Positions 18,322 through 30,093 of a stretch of 64,000 bases of DNA are shown here, one piece after another. Each line of letters begins with the position of its first letter. The stretch's first letter is position 1. Under the pieces are notes generated by a model that saw only the letters and a list, made by a program, of their open reading frames with translations, searched no databases and was not told where the DNA came from. Made by a program: the position numbers and the translations under genes. This stretch comes from Microbacterium sp. K24 (GTDB lineage Bacteria > Actinomycetota > Actinomycetes > Actinomycetales > Microbacteriaceae). The DNA lies in NCBI RefSeq assembly GCF_004794465.1, contig NZ_SSDJ01000093.1:37321-101320 (forward strand), written 5' to 3'.

Positions 18322-19280
18322 CCGCGGCGCCCGCTGCATTCGACCCCACGGCCGCGACGATCGTCATCGTCACCTTCAACCGCTCGCACCTGCTCGCAGG
18401 ACTGCTGACCAGCATCACGGCGATGGACCCGAAGCCCGGTCACGTCGTGATCATCGACAACGCCTCGGCCGACGACACCACCGACGTCGTCGAATCGTTC
18501 CGCGAGGGCATCGGCACCGAGATCGTCTATCGCCGCCTCGAGACCAACACGGGCGGATCCGGCGGTTTCAGCGAGGGCATGCGCACCGCGTACGAGCTCG
18601 GATCCGAATGGATCTGGATGATGGACGACGACGTCGAGGTCCTCACCGACGGCCTCGCGAAGATGGGCAAATGGGCGCCCCGCTTCAAGAGCATCCAGGG
18701 CCGCCGCTTCGACTACGACGGCAGCGAGTTCTACTGGCAGTACCGCATCGCCGAGCGCATGGGCATCCCGATCCCGTTCGCGCCGTCCGGATTCGACGGA
18801 TCCGGATTCAAGGAGATGAACAGCGGATGCTTCGAGGGCATGTTCATCCACCGTTCGATCGTGACGCAGATCGGCCTCCCGGATCCGCGGTTCTTCATCT
18901 ACTGGGACGACCAGATGTACGGCTGGCTCGCCTCGCGGCGGACGACGGCCGTCATCGTGGACGAGTTCGTGCTGCGACGCACCCGCGAGATCAAGCAGTG
19001 GGACATGGGCATCCGCCACATGAACGCGTCGAGCAACGCATACCGGTACTACATCATGCGCAACCGCGGTTTCATCAAGCAGTACTACCGCGTGCACGGC
19101 GTGTACAACCCGGTCCTGTTCGGGCTGGGCACCGCGGCGACCTTCGCGAAGGAACTGATCCGGCTCGTGTTCGTCGAGCGGACGGTGCGCGGCACGAGCA
19201 ACCTCTTCCGCGGCATCCGTGACGGCGGGAAGGCCGGCCGCGACCGCACCTGGCAGCCGATGAAGCCCCTGGAGGCATGA
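18318..19280 (+). CDS. GlfT1-like family 2 galactofuranosyl/rhamnosyl transferase
   Basis: 320 residues. GT-A core: IVIVTFNRSHLLAGLL, VVIIDNASADDT, NTGGSGGFSEGMRTA, metal-binding DDD at 103-105 (WMMDDDVEVL), and later FFIYWDDQMYGWLA as the WDD acceptor/catalytic motif. Mycobacterial GlfT1 starts galactan on the rhamnosyl linker; position and motifs suggest an initiator-type role here. ATGA overlap with GlfT2 upstream and with the small membrane protein downstream puts it in the middle of a three-gene operon. Confidence 0.85.
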   Translation: MTAAPAAFDPTAATIVIVTFNRSHLLAGLLTSITAMDPKPGHVVIIDNASADDTTDVVESFREGIGTEIVYRRLETNTGGSGGFSEGMRTAYELGSEWIWMMDDDVEVLTDGLAKMGKWAPRFKSIQGRRFDYDGSEFYWQYRIAERMGIPIPFAPSGFDGSGFKEMNSGCFEGMFIHRSIVTQIGLPDPRFFIYWDDQMYGWLASRRTTAVIVDEFVLRRTREIKQWDMGIRHMNASSNAYRYYIMRNRGFIKQYYRVHGVYNPVLFGLGTAATFAKELIRLVFVERTVRGTSNLFRGIRDGGKAGRDRTWQPMKPLEA

Positions 19281-19867
19281 CGATGGATGAGCAGCAGCCG
19301 GAACTCCGATGGGCACCGCTGGAACCCGCGCCGAAGCGGACCGGACGCATCTGGCTGATCGTCGGCCTCTCCGTCGCGGCCCTCGCCATCGTGGGCGTGC
19401 TGCTCTTCCTCTTCCTGCCGCGGGGCGATGCCTCTCCCGAGGAGACCCCCTCGCCTTCACCCTCGGCGTCGCCGAGCGCGACACCGACACCGACACCCAC
19501 GGCGACGCCGGAGCCGACGCAGACGCCGATCACCACGCCCCCGCCGGCGACCGACCCGACCATCGAGGCTTTCCGCGGCAAAGTCGGTCCTTCGCTCGAT
19601 GATGCGACCCGCCTTCTCGGCCTCGTCGGCGACATGAGCGGAGAGGATGCGGCCGCAGTCGTCGACAGCCTGCAGCAGGACGCGCAGCGTCTGTCCGACT
19701 CGCCGGCGCCGTCGTCGATCGCGCAGGCGTGGAGCGATGGGCTCTCGACCTACTCGCAGCGGCTGACCGAGCTCGATTCCGCTGTGTCGTCGGGTGGTTC
19801 GACCGCCAGTGCGGCGGGAGCCGCCCGGACGGCTGCCGAGAACCTGCGGAGCCTCATCGGGCTCTGA
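19277..19867 (+). CDS. Single-pass membrane protein with Pro/Thr-rich spacer, unknown function
   Basis: 196 residues, not recognised. A short cytoplasmic N-terminus, one membrane helix (about 23-47, IWLIVGLSVAALAIVGVLLFLFL), a Pro/Ser/Thr-rich stalk (~52-96, PTPTPTATPEPTQ) and an external helical domain of ~100 residues rich in Ala, Ser and Asp. Coupled to the galactofuranosyltransferase by ATGA overlap, so a role in wall-polymer assembly is plausible. The stalk is typical of actinobacterial proteins spanning peptidoglycan. No catalytic motif is evident. Confidence 0.8.
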   Translation: MTMDEQQPELRWAPLEPAPKRTGRIWLIVGLSVAALAIVGVLLFLFLPRGDASPEETPSPSPSASPSATPTPTPTATPEPTQTPITTPPPATDPTIEAFRGKVGPSLDDATRLLGLVGDMSGEDAAAVVDSLQQDAQRLSDSPAPSSIAQAWSDGLSTYSQRLTELDSAVSSGGSTASAAGAARTAAENLRSLIGL

Positions 19868-19882
19868 GGCCGGCCCGGGATC

Positions 19883-19906
19883 ACGACGCCGGTCGACCGG
19901 CGTCGT
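19883..19906. terminator. 24-bp perfect palindrome between convergent operons
   Basis: ACGACGCCGG-TCGA-CCGGCGTCGT: a 10-bp stem closed by TCGA, 15 nt after the stop of the small membrane protein. With no U-run it can serve as a factor-independent-like terminator in both directions. It could also be a protein-binding dyad. Confidence 0.6.
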
Positions 19907-20113
19907 TGCGGCGACAGCCCCTCCAACGCGGTCGCTCTCCTCACGCGGCATCCCGCAGCCAGGCACCATCGAGGCAACGATCATCAGTACCATGATCGCC
20001 GCTGCGCGCCTTCTGATCGATCCCGCCACACCGACCTCCTTGCCCGCGTCCTCGGAGCCGACGGCTCCCCTCACCAGGAAGTGTCGCGACACGGCGGAAC
20101 GTTACAGGACCGT
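19907..20113. other. Intergenic region without a confident gene
   Basis: No gene is supported on the plus strand. On the minus strand a frame starts at GTG 20092, 6 nt after a TAACGT hexamer, and begins with a basic stretch plus a lipobox-like hydrophobic segment (IMVLMIVASMVPGC). It then runs antisense through the neighbouring gene with lower GC at third positions, so it is treated as a doubtful remnant and described under findings. Confidence 0.4.
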
Positions 20114-20848
20114 CTAGATGTTGTAGTCGGCGTTGTAGCGCTCGAGGACCTCGGCGATCGGGGCGTCGAGAACGAGCTCGCCCTTGTCGAGGTAGAGGCC
20201 GCGGGCGCAGAATCGGCGGAGGTCGCGCTCGTTGTGGCTCACGAAGAACAGCGTGCGCCCCTCGGCGAGCAGCTCGTCGATGCGCGCGTAGCACTTCTCA
20301 CGGAAGGCCTTGTCGCCCACGGCGAGCACCTCGTCGACGAGCAGGATCGGCTCGTCGAGCTGCGAGACGACCGAGAACGCGAGGCGCACCTTCATGCCGT
20401 TGGAGAGGTGCTTGTACGGCGTCTCCTCGAAGCCGGCCAGCTCGGCGAAGGCGATGATGCCGTCGTAACGGCGCGAGACCTCGTCGCGCGACATTCCATG
20501 GAGGCCTGCGGTGAGGCGCACGTTCTCCCGCACCGTCAGGTCGCCGACGAAGCCGCCGGTGATCTCGATCAGAGGCGCGACCCCGCCGTTGACCTCGACG
20601 GTTCCTTCATCGGCCAGCAACACCTTCGCGACCAGGCGGAGCAGCGTCGACTTGCCCTGCCCGTTGCGACCGACGACGCCGATCGACTCGCCGGGCTGCA
20701 CGGTGAAGGAGACGTTGCGCAGCGCCCAGAACTCCCCCGGGCGCGACCGTCGGGATGCGCCGGCGAACAGATCCTTGAAGGTGCGGTTGCCCCGCCTGTT
20801 CCGGCGGAAATGGACTCCCAGTCCCCGGACATCGATCGCTGCAGCCAT
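20114..20848 (-). CDS. Wzt-like polysaccharide ABC transporter ATP-binding protein (galactan exporter)
   Basis: 244 residues from ATG 20848. Walker A GRNGQGKST, the Wzt-type loop (ITGGFVGDLTVRENVRL), signature LSNGMKVRL in place of LSGGQ as usual in this subfamily, Walker B ILLVDEVLAVGD and H-loop VSHNERDL. It lacks the C-terminal carbohydrate-binding domain of O-antigen Wzt, so export probably does not need chain-end recognition, as in mycobacterial galactan export (Rv3781-like). The ATG overlaps the permease stop (TGATG). Confidence 0.9.
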   Translation of the reverse strand: MAAAIDVRGLGVHFRRNRRGNRTFKDLFAGASRRSRPGEFWALRNVSFTVQPGESIGVVGRNGQGKSTLLRLVAKVLLADEGTVEVNGGVAPLIEITGGFVGDLTVRENVRLTAGLHGMSRDEVSRRYDGIIAFAELAGFEETPYKHLSNGMKVRLAFSVVSQLDEPILLVDEVLAVGDKAFREKCYARIDELLAEGRTLFFVSHNERDLRRFCARGLYLDKGELVLDAPIAEVLERYNADYNI

Positions 20849-21666
20849 CACAGCTCCTTCAGCACAGGGCGCTCGAGTCGCCGGAAGGTCCACATCCCGA
20901 GCGCGAGGATCGCCAGACTCATCACGACGCTGATCACCAGCGTGAACAGGTTCCACTGGTCCGGGAAGAACGCCATCCGGTAGAGCATGAAGATCCCGGC
21001 GAGCGGATTGAATGCGCCCAGCGTCTGCGCGATGCCCGGCAGGTCGGTGACGTTGTAGATGATCGGCGTCGCATAGAACATCGCGCGCAGGATCAGCGCC
21101 GTCGTCCGCTCGAGGTCGACGTACATGACGCATAGCGGCGCGACCAGCAGACCCAGCCCGACGAGCAGGATCGTCTGCAGCAGCATCGCCACCGGCATCC
21201 ACAGCACGCCCCAGCCGATCTGCACCGTATTGCTCGGGTCCGTCTCCATGAACAGGCTGATGAGGATGAAGAGCACGAGCACGGGCAGGGAGAAGAGGTA
21301 CTCGATCCCCTTGCTCAGCACGATGCGGTTCACCCAGATCGACCGGGGGATCGCCGTCGAACGCACGAGACGGGCATCCTTCTTGAAGGCGCGCGTGAAG
21401 TCGCCGACGGACGAGTTGAACCAGACCCACGGCAGCAGGGCGCTGATGAGGAACACGATGTAGGGCTCCTCGCCCACGTCGCGGTGGAACACCTGCGTGA
21501 AGACGAACCAGTAGATCAGGCTCATCACCAGCGGGTCGAGCACCGACCAGACGTAGCCCAGCATGCTGGTCGCATACCGGACCTTGAGGTCGCGGGCGGA
21601 CAGCAGCCACAGCGAATGCAGATAGCGCCGGGGCGTCCCGGGCGCCCCGACAGCAGCGTGACTCAC
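20848..21666 (-). CDS. Wzm-like polysaccharide ABC transporter permease (galactan exporter)
   Basis: 272 residues with six membrane helices (for example LVMSLIYWFVFTQVF, IEYLFSLPVLVLFILISLF, MLLQTILLVGLGLLVAPLCV) and the ABC-2 polysaccharide family N-terminal amphipathic part LWLLSARDLKVRYATSMLGYVWSVLDP. Start GTG 21666 lies 7 nt after TAGAAT, whose TAG is also the glf stop codon. With the ATPase it forms a Wzm/Wzt exporter; between glf and the galactofuranosyltransferases it most likely exports lipid-linked galactan. Confidence 0.9.
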   Translation of the reverse strand: MSHAAVGAPGTPRRYLHSLWLLSARDLKVRYATSMLGYVWSVLDPLVMSLIYWFVFTQVFHRDVGEEPYIVFLISALLPWVWFNSSVGDFTRAFKKDARLVRSTAIPRSIWVNRIVLSKGIEYLFSLPVLVLFILISLFMETDPSNTVQIGWGVLWMPVAMLLQTILLVGLGLLVAPLCVMYVDLERTTALILRAMFYATPIIYNVTDLPGIAQTLGAFNPLAGIFMLYRMAFFPDQWNLFTLVISVVMSLAILALGMWTFRRLERPVLKEL

Positions 21667-21676
21667 AGTGCCGATT

Positions 21677-24931
<3,255 letters not shown>

Positions 24932-24935
<4 letters not shown>

Positions 24936-26257
24936 CTCGGTGCTCCTGCTGCGGCCATCAGCTCGACGGCGGTCCCGACGACGATGCGAGGTGTGCCCGC
25001 CCAGCGCGCGGCATCCGTGGCTGCGCGTCCGTCGACGAGCAGCCTGATGCCCGGGAGCTGCGACGGCTCGAGCTCCCGGTAGGCCGCGTGGTCGGTCTGC
25101 AGGATCGCGATGTCGATGTCATCACCCAGGGTGTAGGGCTCGAAACCCAGCCGCCGCAGCTCGTCGTCGCTGTACAGGGGATCGTGCACCTGCACCGCAG
25201 CACCGCGCTTCTCGAGGGCGGCCACCGTCGGGAAGACGCCGGAGAAGGCCGTCTCCTTGACACCTCCGCGATAGCTCGCGCCGAGGACGACGGCGCGCAG
25301 TCCGGCCATCGAACCGAGGATGCCCTCCGCCTGGGCGACGAGACGCTCCGGCATGGACTCGTTGACGCGACGGGCGGTGCGCACGATGTCGGCGCCAGGG
25401 TCGGTCGACAGGTAGAGCTTCGGGTACACCGGGATGCAGTGTCCGCCGACGGCGATGCCCGGCCGGTGGATGTGGCTGAAGACCTGCGAGTTGCAGGCCT
25501 CGATCACCTGGTAGACGTCGATGCCGTTGGCTCCGGCGAAGAGCGCGAACTCGTTCGCCAGGCCGATGTTCACATCGCGGTAGGTGGTCTCGGCGAGCTT
25601 GGCCATCTCTGCGGCCTCCGCACTGCCCAGATCCCAGACGCCGTTGGCCCGCACGAGGTCCGGGCGATCGTCGAACTCGAGAACCGCCTCGTAGAAGTCG
25701 ACAGCGCGGCGCGCACCCTCGTCGGAGAGGGCGCCGACCAGCTTCGGATACTTGCGCAGATCGGCGAAGATGCGACCGGAGTAGACGCGCTCCGGAGAGA
25801 ACACGACGTGGAAATCTTCACCCTCGGTGAGACCCGACACCTGTTCGAGCAGCGGCTTCCACCGTCCGCGGGTGACGCCCACCGGCAGGGTGGTCTCGTA
25901 GGACACGAGCGTGCCGGGGCTGAGGTGCTCCGCGAGAGAGGTCGTGGCCTGATCCATCCAGCCGAACTCGGGCTCCGCCGTCTCCTCGTTGACGAAGAGC
26001 GGCACGACGACGACGACCGCCTCGGCCGACGGGATCGCCTCGGCGTAATCGGTGGTCGCGCGCAGACGTCCGGCCGCGAGCGCCGCGGTGAGCTTCTCCT
26101 GCAGCTGCGCCTCGCCCGGGAACGGCTCCACTCCGCTGTTGACGGCGTCGACGAGCGCCGGGTTCACGTCGACCCCGATCACCTCGTGCCCGCGGTCGGC
26201 GAACTGCAGAGCAAGGGGGAGGCCGATCTTTCCGAGGGCCACGACGGCGATACGCAT
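24932..26257 (-). CDS. UDP-N-acetylhexosamine 6-dehydrogenase (WecC/WbpA-like nucleotide-sugar dehydrogenase)
   Basis: 441 residues. Rossmann motif at the N-terminus reads ALGKIGLPLA (first Gly of GxGxxG replaced by Ala), PLFVN, ETTLPVGVTR, the family SPERVYSGR, then the catalytic Cys274 in GGHCIPVYPK. It oxidises the C6 of a UDP-sugar twice to a uronic acid. Next to the 2-epimerase gene it could make UDP-ManNAcA. With the WbpD/E/B-like genes at 45.9-48.6 kb it could make the GlcNAcA precursor of 2,3-diamino uronic acids (WbpA role). Leaderless-type start (TAGAAT, 7 nt, ATG 26257). Confidence 0.88.
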
Positions 26258-26264
26258 GAGCAAT

Positions 26265-26270
26265 ATTCTA
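26265..26270 (-). promoter_or_regulatory. Leaderless -10 TAGAAT (nucleotide-sugar dehydrogenase and acyltransferase)
   Basis: TAGAAT then 7 nt then ATG 26257. The AT-rich patch stands out in the GC-rich 99-bp gap to the 2-epimerase gene. Confidence 0.6.
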
Positions 26271-26356
26271 TGGCGGGCGGGGAGGCCGGCTCCGCGCTGC
26301 GACGCTTCAGCGGCCCCGCGCGTCGGCTGTTCTCCTCGCCTGCGCGCAGTGTGCGT

Positions 26357-27424
26357 TCAGCGGCTGTCGCCGGTCAGGACGGCGATCACCCGTGCCGCAG
26401 CATGTCCGTCTCCATAAGGAGCCTCGTCGGTGTCCGTCGGCTTCTCCCGCGTCACACCGGCCGCGATCTCCTGCGCGGTGTGGACCAGCACGTTCCAGCC
26501 GAGCTGCACGGTCTCGACCCACTCGGTCTCGGTCCGCACCGTCGTGCAGGGCACGCGCAGCAGGAACGCCTCCTTCTGCAGACCCCCGGAGTCGGTGACG
26601 ACGCCCGCGCTCGACACGACGGCGGCGATGAGATCCGGATAGGCCAGAGGCGCGTGTGCGATGAGGGAGCCCTGGGTGAGCGCGATGCCGTGAGCGGCGG
26701 CCCTCGCGACCACACGCGGGTGGGCGAGAAGGACAACGGGCTTGCCGAGATCGGCGAGACCCGCGGCGATCTCCGCCAGACGCGAGGGATCGTCGGTGTT
26801 GTCCGGGCGGTGGATCGTCGCCACGTAGAACCCTCCCGGCTCCAGCCCGAGCTCGTCGATCAGCGGTGACGGCGTGCCCGCCACCTGATCGCGCACCTGG
26901 AACAGCACGTCGGTCATGACGTCGCCGACGAGCACGGTCCGAGCGCTCAGGCCCTCGTGTGCGAGGTGCTCGACCGCGACCTCTGTCGGTGCGAGCAGCA
27001 GATCGGCCGCGTGGTCGGTGAGCACACGGTTGTGCTCTTCCGGCATCCGTCGATTGAAGCTCCGGAGTCCGGCTTCCAGATGGGCGACCGGAATGTGCAT
27101 CTTCACCGCACTCAGCGCGGCCGCGACGGTGGAGTTGGTGTCGCCGTACACGAGGACCCAGTCGGGGCGGTGCTCGTCGAACACGGCATCGAGGGCGGCG
27201 AGCATCGACCCGGTCTGAACACCGTGCGATCCGCTGCCGACGCCGAGGTGCACATCCGGTTTCGAGATGCCCAGGTCGTCGAAGAACACGTCCGAGAGCA
27301 TGGGGTCGTAGTGCTGACCGGTGTGGACGATGACGTGATCGACGCCGGCCGCCCTGGCGGCGTGGTCGATCGGGGCGAGCTTGACGAACTGTGGGCGGGC
27401 GCCGACGACGCTGACGATCTTCAC
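26357..27424 (-). CDS. UDP-N-acetylglucosamine 2-epimerase, non-hydrolysing (WecB/WbpI-like)
   Basis: 355 residues. Family segments in order: VVGARPQFVKLAP, HTGQHYDPMLSDVFF, VYGDTNSTVAAAL, VAHLEAGLRSFNRRMPEEHNR (catalytic acids and His), ATIHRPDNTD, and TDSGGLQKEAFLLRVPC for nucleotide binding. It inverts C2 of UDP-GlcNAc or, as WbpI, of UDP-2,3-diacetamido-glucuronic acid. The deviation PDN in place of the commoner REN at the HR motif hints at a modified substrate, but this is weak. GTG 27424 follows TAGGCT at 8 nt. Confidence 0.92.
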   Translation of the reverse strand: MKIVSVVGARPQFVKLAPIDHAARAAGVDHVIVHTGQHYDPMLSDVFFDDLGISKPDVHLGVGSGSHGVQTGSMLAALDAVFDEHRPDWVLVYGDTNSTVAAALSAVKMHIPVAHLEAGLRSFNRRMPEEHNRVLTDHAADLLLAPTEVAVEHLAHEGLSARTVLVGDVMTDVLFQVRDQVAGTPSPLIDELGLEPGGFYVATIHRPDNTDDPSRLAEIAAGLADLGKPVVLLAHPRVVARAAAHGIALTQGSLIAHAPLAYPDLIAAVVSSAGVVTDSGGLQKEAFLLRVPCTTVRTETEWVETVQLGWNVLVHTAQEIAAGVTREKPTDTDEAPYGDGHAAARVIAVLTGDSR

Positions 27425-27432
27425 GGTAACCC

Positions 27433-27438
27433 AGCCTA
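27433..27438 (-). promoter_or_regulatory. Leaderless -10 TAGGCT (2-epimerase)
   Basis: TAGGCT then 8 nt then GTG 27424. Confidence 0.45.
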
Positions 27439-27477
27439 GGGCCGCGCGACAGGCAGCGACGGCGACCCGATCGCCGA

Positions 27478-27948
27478 TCAGTCCGCGAAGCGGCGTGCGG
27501 CGTCGGGGAAGACGCGCGCAGGGACGCCGCGCAGCACGCTGTAGGGCGGCGCGGTCGTGTTCTCGGTGACGACGGCACCGGCCGCGACGACGCTGTGGTG
27601 GCCGATGTCCGCCCCCATGAGCACCACGGCGTTCGCGCCGATGTGCACGTAGCCTCCGATGCGGCTCGCCGACCGCTGGATGTCACGGGCGCGTTCGCTC
27701 ACGCACCGCTCCACCGTGGAGTGCGTGTAGATCTGCGCGCCGGCCGAGATGTCGCACCCGTCTCCGATCACGAGTCCGCCGCTGCCGTCGATGACGGTGA
27801 AGGCGCCGATCCAGACGTCGTCGCCGATGTCGGGGTCACCGACGATCCAGGCGTGCGGGTTGAATCTGTTGGCGGCGATCGCATGCCACTCCGGGACCTC
27901 CGGGATCGGCGACTCTGCGGGCTCTCTCACGGTTCGGCGCACCTCCAT
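27478..27948 (-). CDS. Left-handed beta-helix (hexapeptide) acyltransferase
   Basis: 156 residues, nearly all hexapeptide repeats (IGDDVWIGAFTVIDG, IGDGCDISAGAQIYTHST, IGGYVHIGANAVVLMG, IGHHSVVAAGAVV) and a closing VLRGVPARVF. His in IYTHST is at the usual catalytic position for acetyl transfer from acetyl-CoA. Likely an N- or O-acetyltransferase for a sugar nucleotide. Divergent from the SDR-DegT operon, so a partner for the amine made by that DegT enzyme is a reasonable guess. It is shorter than and distinct from the WbpD-like protein at 48.0 kb. Confidence 0.82.
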   Translation of the reverse strand: MEVRRTVREPAESPIPEVPEWHAIAANRFNPHAWIVGDPDIGDDVWIGAFTVIDGSGGLVIGDGCDISAGAQIYTHSTVERCVSERARDIQRSASRIGGYVHIGANAVVLMGADIGHHSVVAAGAVVTENTTAPPYSVLRGVPARVFPDAARRFAD

Positions 27949-27952
27949 CCCA

Positions 27953-27959
27953 TATGATA
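27953..27959. promoter_or_regulatory. Overlapping divergent -10 hexamers
   Basis: TATGAT on plus (27953-27958) and TATCAT on minus (27959-27954) occupy the same seven bases between divergent genes. Minus: 5 nt to ATG 27948. Plus: ~57-nt leader to ATG 28022. The two promoters could not be occupied at once. Confidence 0.4.
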
Positions 27960-28021
27960 CTTAGCAGTCTGCCCGCTTCCGTGCTGCCACGGGAGCTCGA
28001 TAACGAGAGAACTCGAAATCC

Positions 28022-28987
28022 ATGTCTGTGCGTGAAAAATCCATCCTGATCACCGGCGGAGCCGGGTTCATCGGGAGCCACCTCGTCGACCGGCTCATCC
28101 GCGACGAGCCGCGACGGATCACCGTCGTCGACAACTTCTTCCTCGGCAGCATGGAGAACCTCACCGCCGCCCAGGCCGCCCGGCCGGACATCGACATCAT
28201 CCGGCTCGACGCGTCCGACCTCGCGGCGATGCAGGATGTCGTGACGACGCACGAGATCGACACCGTCTTCGATCTCGCCGTCATCCCCCTGCCGACGTCG
28301 CTCACCTACCCGGCGTGGACGGTGCAGACCAATGTCGGCATCGCCACCACCTTCTGCGAGATCGCCCGCCGCGGACTCGTCGAGCGCCTGATCCACGTGT
28401 CCAGTTCCGAGGCGTACGGCTCGGCCCGCTACATCCCCATGGACGAGGGACACCCGCACGACGCGATCACGCCGTACGCGGCGAGCAAGTCCGCCGCCGA
28501 CCACATCATCGAGTCGTACGTGCAGACGTTCGGGATCGACGCCACCGTCATCCGGCCGTTCAACAACATCGGTCCGCGCCAGAACCCCGGCTCGTACGCG
28601 GGAATCGTGCCGATCATCGTGCGCCGCGTGCTCGACGGCGTGCCGATCGAGATCTTCGGCGACGGCGAGCAGACCCGTGACTTCATCTTCGTGAAGGACA
28701 GCGCCGACCTCATCGCCCAGGTGCACGACTCCGACGAGTGCCGCGGCAAGGTGCTGAATCTCGCCACGGGCGTCGAGACCTCCGTCAACGAGCTCGTCTC
28801 GCGGATCCTCGGCCTGATGGGCCGCCCCGACCACCCCGTCATCCACACGGAGGAGCGTCCGGGCGACGTGCGTCGCCACCTCGCCGACGTGTCGAAGCTC
28901 GAATCCCTCCTGGGGCACCAGTCGCCGCGGCTCACCGACGACGCCCTCGGCCAGACCGTCGACTGGTACACCTCGGTCCTGTCATGA
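28022..28987 (+). CDS. NAD-dependent SDR nucleotide-sugar epimerase/dehydratase
   Basis: 321 residues. GGAGFIGSHLVDRL NAD site, VSSSEAYGS with YAASKSAAD (Ser, Tyr, Lys triad), RPFNNIGPRQNPGSYAGIVP and FGDGEQTRDFIFVKD. The SSSEAYGxxxYIPMDExHP stretch reminds me of LegB-like 4,6-dehydratases, but the canonical dehydratase Asp-Glu pair (TDE) is SSE here, so an epimerase is equally possible. First gene of an operon with DegT, HisH, HisF-WbpG, a glycosyltransferase and an asparagine-synthase relative. As a 4-keto-sugar producer it would feed the DegT enzyme. Confidence 0.8.
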   Translation: MSVREKSILITGGAGFIGSHLVDRLIRDEPRRITVVDNFFLGSMENLTAAQAARPDIDIIRLDASDLAAMQDVVTTHEIDTVFDLAVIPLPTSLTYPAWTVQTNVGIATTFCEIARRGLVERLIHVSSSEAYGSARYIPMDEGHPHDAITPYAASKSAADHIIESYVQTFGIDATVIRPFNNIGPRQNPGSYAGIVPIIVRRVLDGVPIEIFGDGEQTRDFIFVKDSADLIAQVHDSDECRGKVLNLATGVETSVNELVSRILGLMGRPDHPVIHTEERPGDVRRHLADVSKLESLLGHQSPRLTDDALGQTVDWYTSVLS

Positions 28988-30093
28988 GGCTCAACATCCC
29001 GCTCACCGGCGCCCCCGAGGTCGACGCGGTGCGTGAGGTCATCGAGTCCGGATACCTCACGCAGGGCGCGAAGACCGCGGCGTTCGAGGAAGCCGTCCGC
29101 GGATTCACCTCTGCCCGCCACGCGGCGGCCGTCAGTTCCGCGACGACGGGTCTGCACCTCGCGCTCGTCGCGCTGGGCGTGAAGCCCGGAGACGAGGTCG
29201 TGATCCCGGGATTCAGTTTCCCGGCGACCGCGAACGCCGTGATCCAGCAGGGCGCGACGCCGGTGTTCGTCGACATCGACGAGTCGACGTTCAACCTCGA
29301 CCCCGCACTGCTCGACGCCGCCGTCACCGAGCGCACCCGCGCGATCATGCCGGTCCACGCGTTCGGCCTCTGCGCCGACATGGACGCGATCAACGCGGTG
29401 GCGGCGCGCCACGGACTGCCGGTCCTCGAAGACGCGGCCTGCGCACTGGGCGGCACCTACGACGGTCGTCACGCGGGCACCCTCGGCACTGCCGGGGTCT
29501 ACTCGTTCCACCCGCGAAAGATCATCACGACCGCCGAGGGCGGCATGATCACGACCGATGACGACGAACTCGCCGCACGCATCGCCGTCCTGCGCGCGCA
29601 CGGCGCCGTCCGCGGCGAGCTCTTCATGGAGTTCGTAGAGGCGGGCTTCAACTACCGTCTCAGCGACGTCCATGCCGCAATCGGGCTCGCTCAGATGACC
29701 CGCATCGACGAGATCGTCTCCGGTCGGCGGCGTGCGGCTTCCGAGCTGACGAGCCGCGTCTCCGGCATCGACGGCGTACAGGTCCCGACGGAGCCGGCGG
29801 GCACCGCCCACACCTTCCAGTCGTACGTGGTCCTGCTGGACGACGACATCGACCGGGACGAGGTCATCCGTCGCATGCGCAGCCGCGACATCGAGACGAC
29901 GCTCGGCACGTACGGCATGCACCTGCAGCCGTACTTCCGCGAGCGGTTCGGCATCCCCGATGACGCGCTCCCCCACACGACCCGCGCCCACCACCAGGCG
30001 CTCACCCTCCCGCTGTACCCCCAGCTGACGGAGGACGACATGGACGCGATCGCCGACGCACTGCGTCTGAGCATCGCGGAGAGCGCGCGATGA
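28984..30093 (+). CDS. DegT/DnrJ/EryC1 family PLP sugar aminotransferase
   Basis: 369 residues from ATG 28984 (ATGA overlap). PLP Lys179 in SFHPRKIITTAEGG, Asp150 in LEDAACALGG contacting the pyridine nitrogen, SSATTGLHLALVAL phosphate loop, and NYRLSDVHAAIGLAQ. It transfers an amino group from glutamate to a keto-sugar nucleotide. Position after the SDR enzyme suggests a 4-keto substrate. It is clearly different from the second DegT enzyme at 46.9 kb, so the locus can make two amino sugars. Confidence 0.9.
   Translation: MRLNIPLTGAPEVDAVREVIESGYLTQGAKTAAFEEAVRGFTSARHAAAVSSATTGLHLALVALGVKPGDEVVIPGFSFPATANAVIQQGATPVFVDIDESTFNLDPALLDAAVTERTRAIMPVHAFGLCADMDAINAVAARHGLPVLEDAACALGGTYDGRHAGTLGTAGVYSFHPRKIITTAEGGMITTDDDELAARIAVLRAHGAVRGELFMEFVEAGFNYRLSDVHAAIGLAQMTRIDEIVSGRRRAASELTSRVSGIDGVQVPTEPAGTAHTFQSYVVLLDDDIDRDEVIRRMRSRDIETTLGTYGMHLQPYFRERFGIPDDALPHTTRAHHQALTLPLYPQLTEDDMDAIADALRLSIAESAR

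Noticed and set aside
19440..19560. Short tandem ACCGACACC-like repeats as a CRISPR or minisatellite
   Set aside because: They encode the Pro/Thr stalk of a membrane protein in frame, and spacing and length do not fit CRISPR.
27478..27948. This acetyltransferase as the WbpD of the diamino-uronate pathway
   Set aside because: The protein at 48026-48637 has the WbpD-type motifs and sits next to the WbpE- and WbpB-like genes. The 27.5-kb protein more likely serves the SDR/DegT branch.
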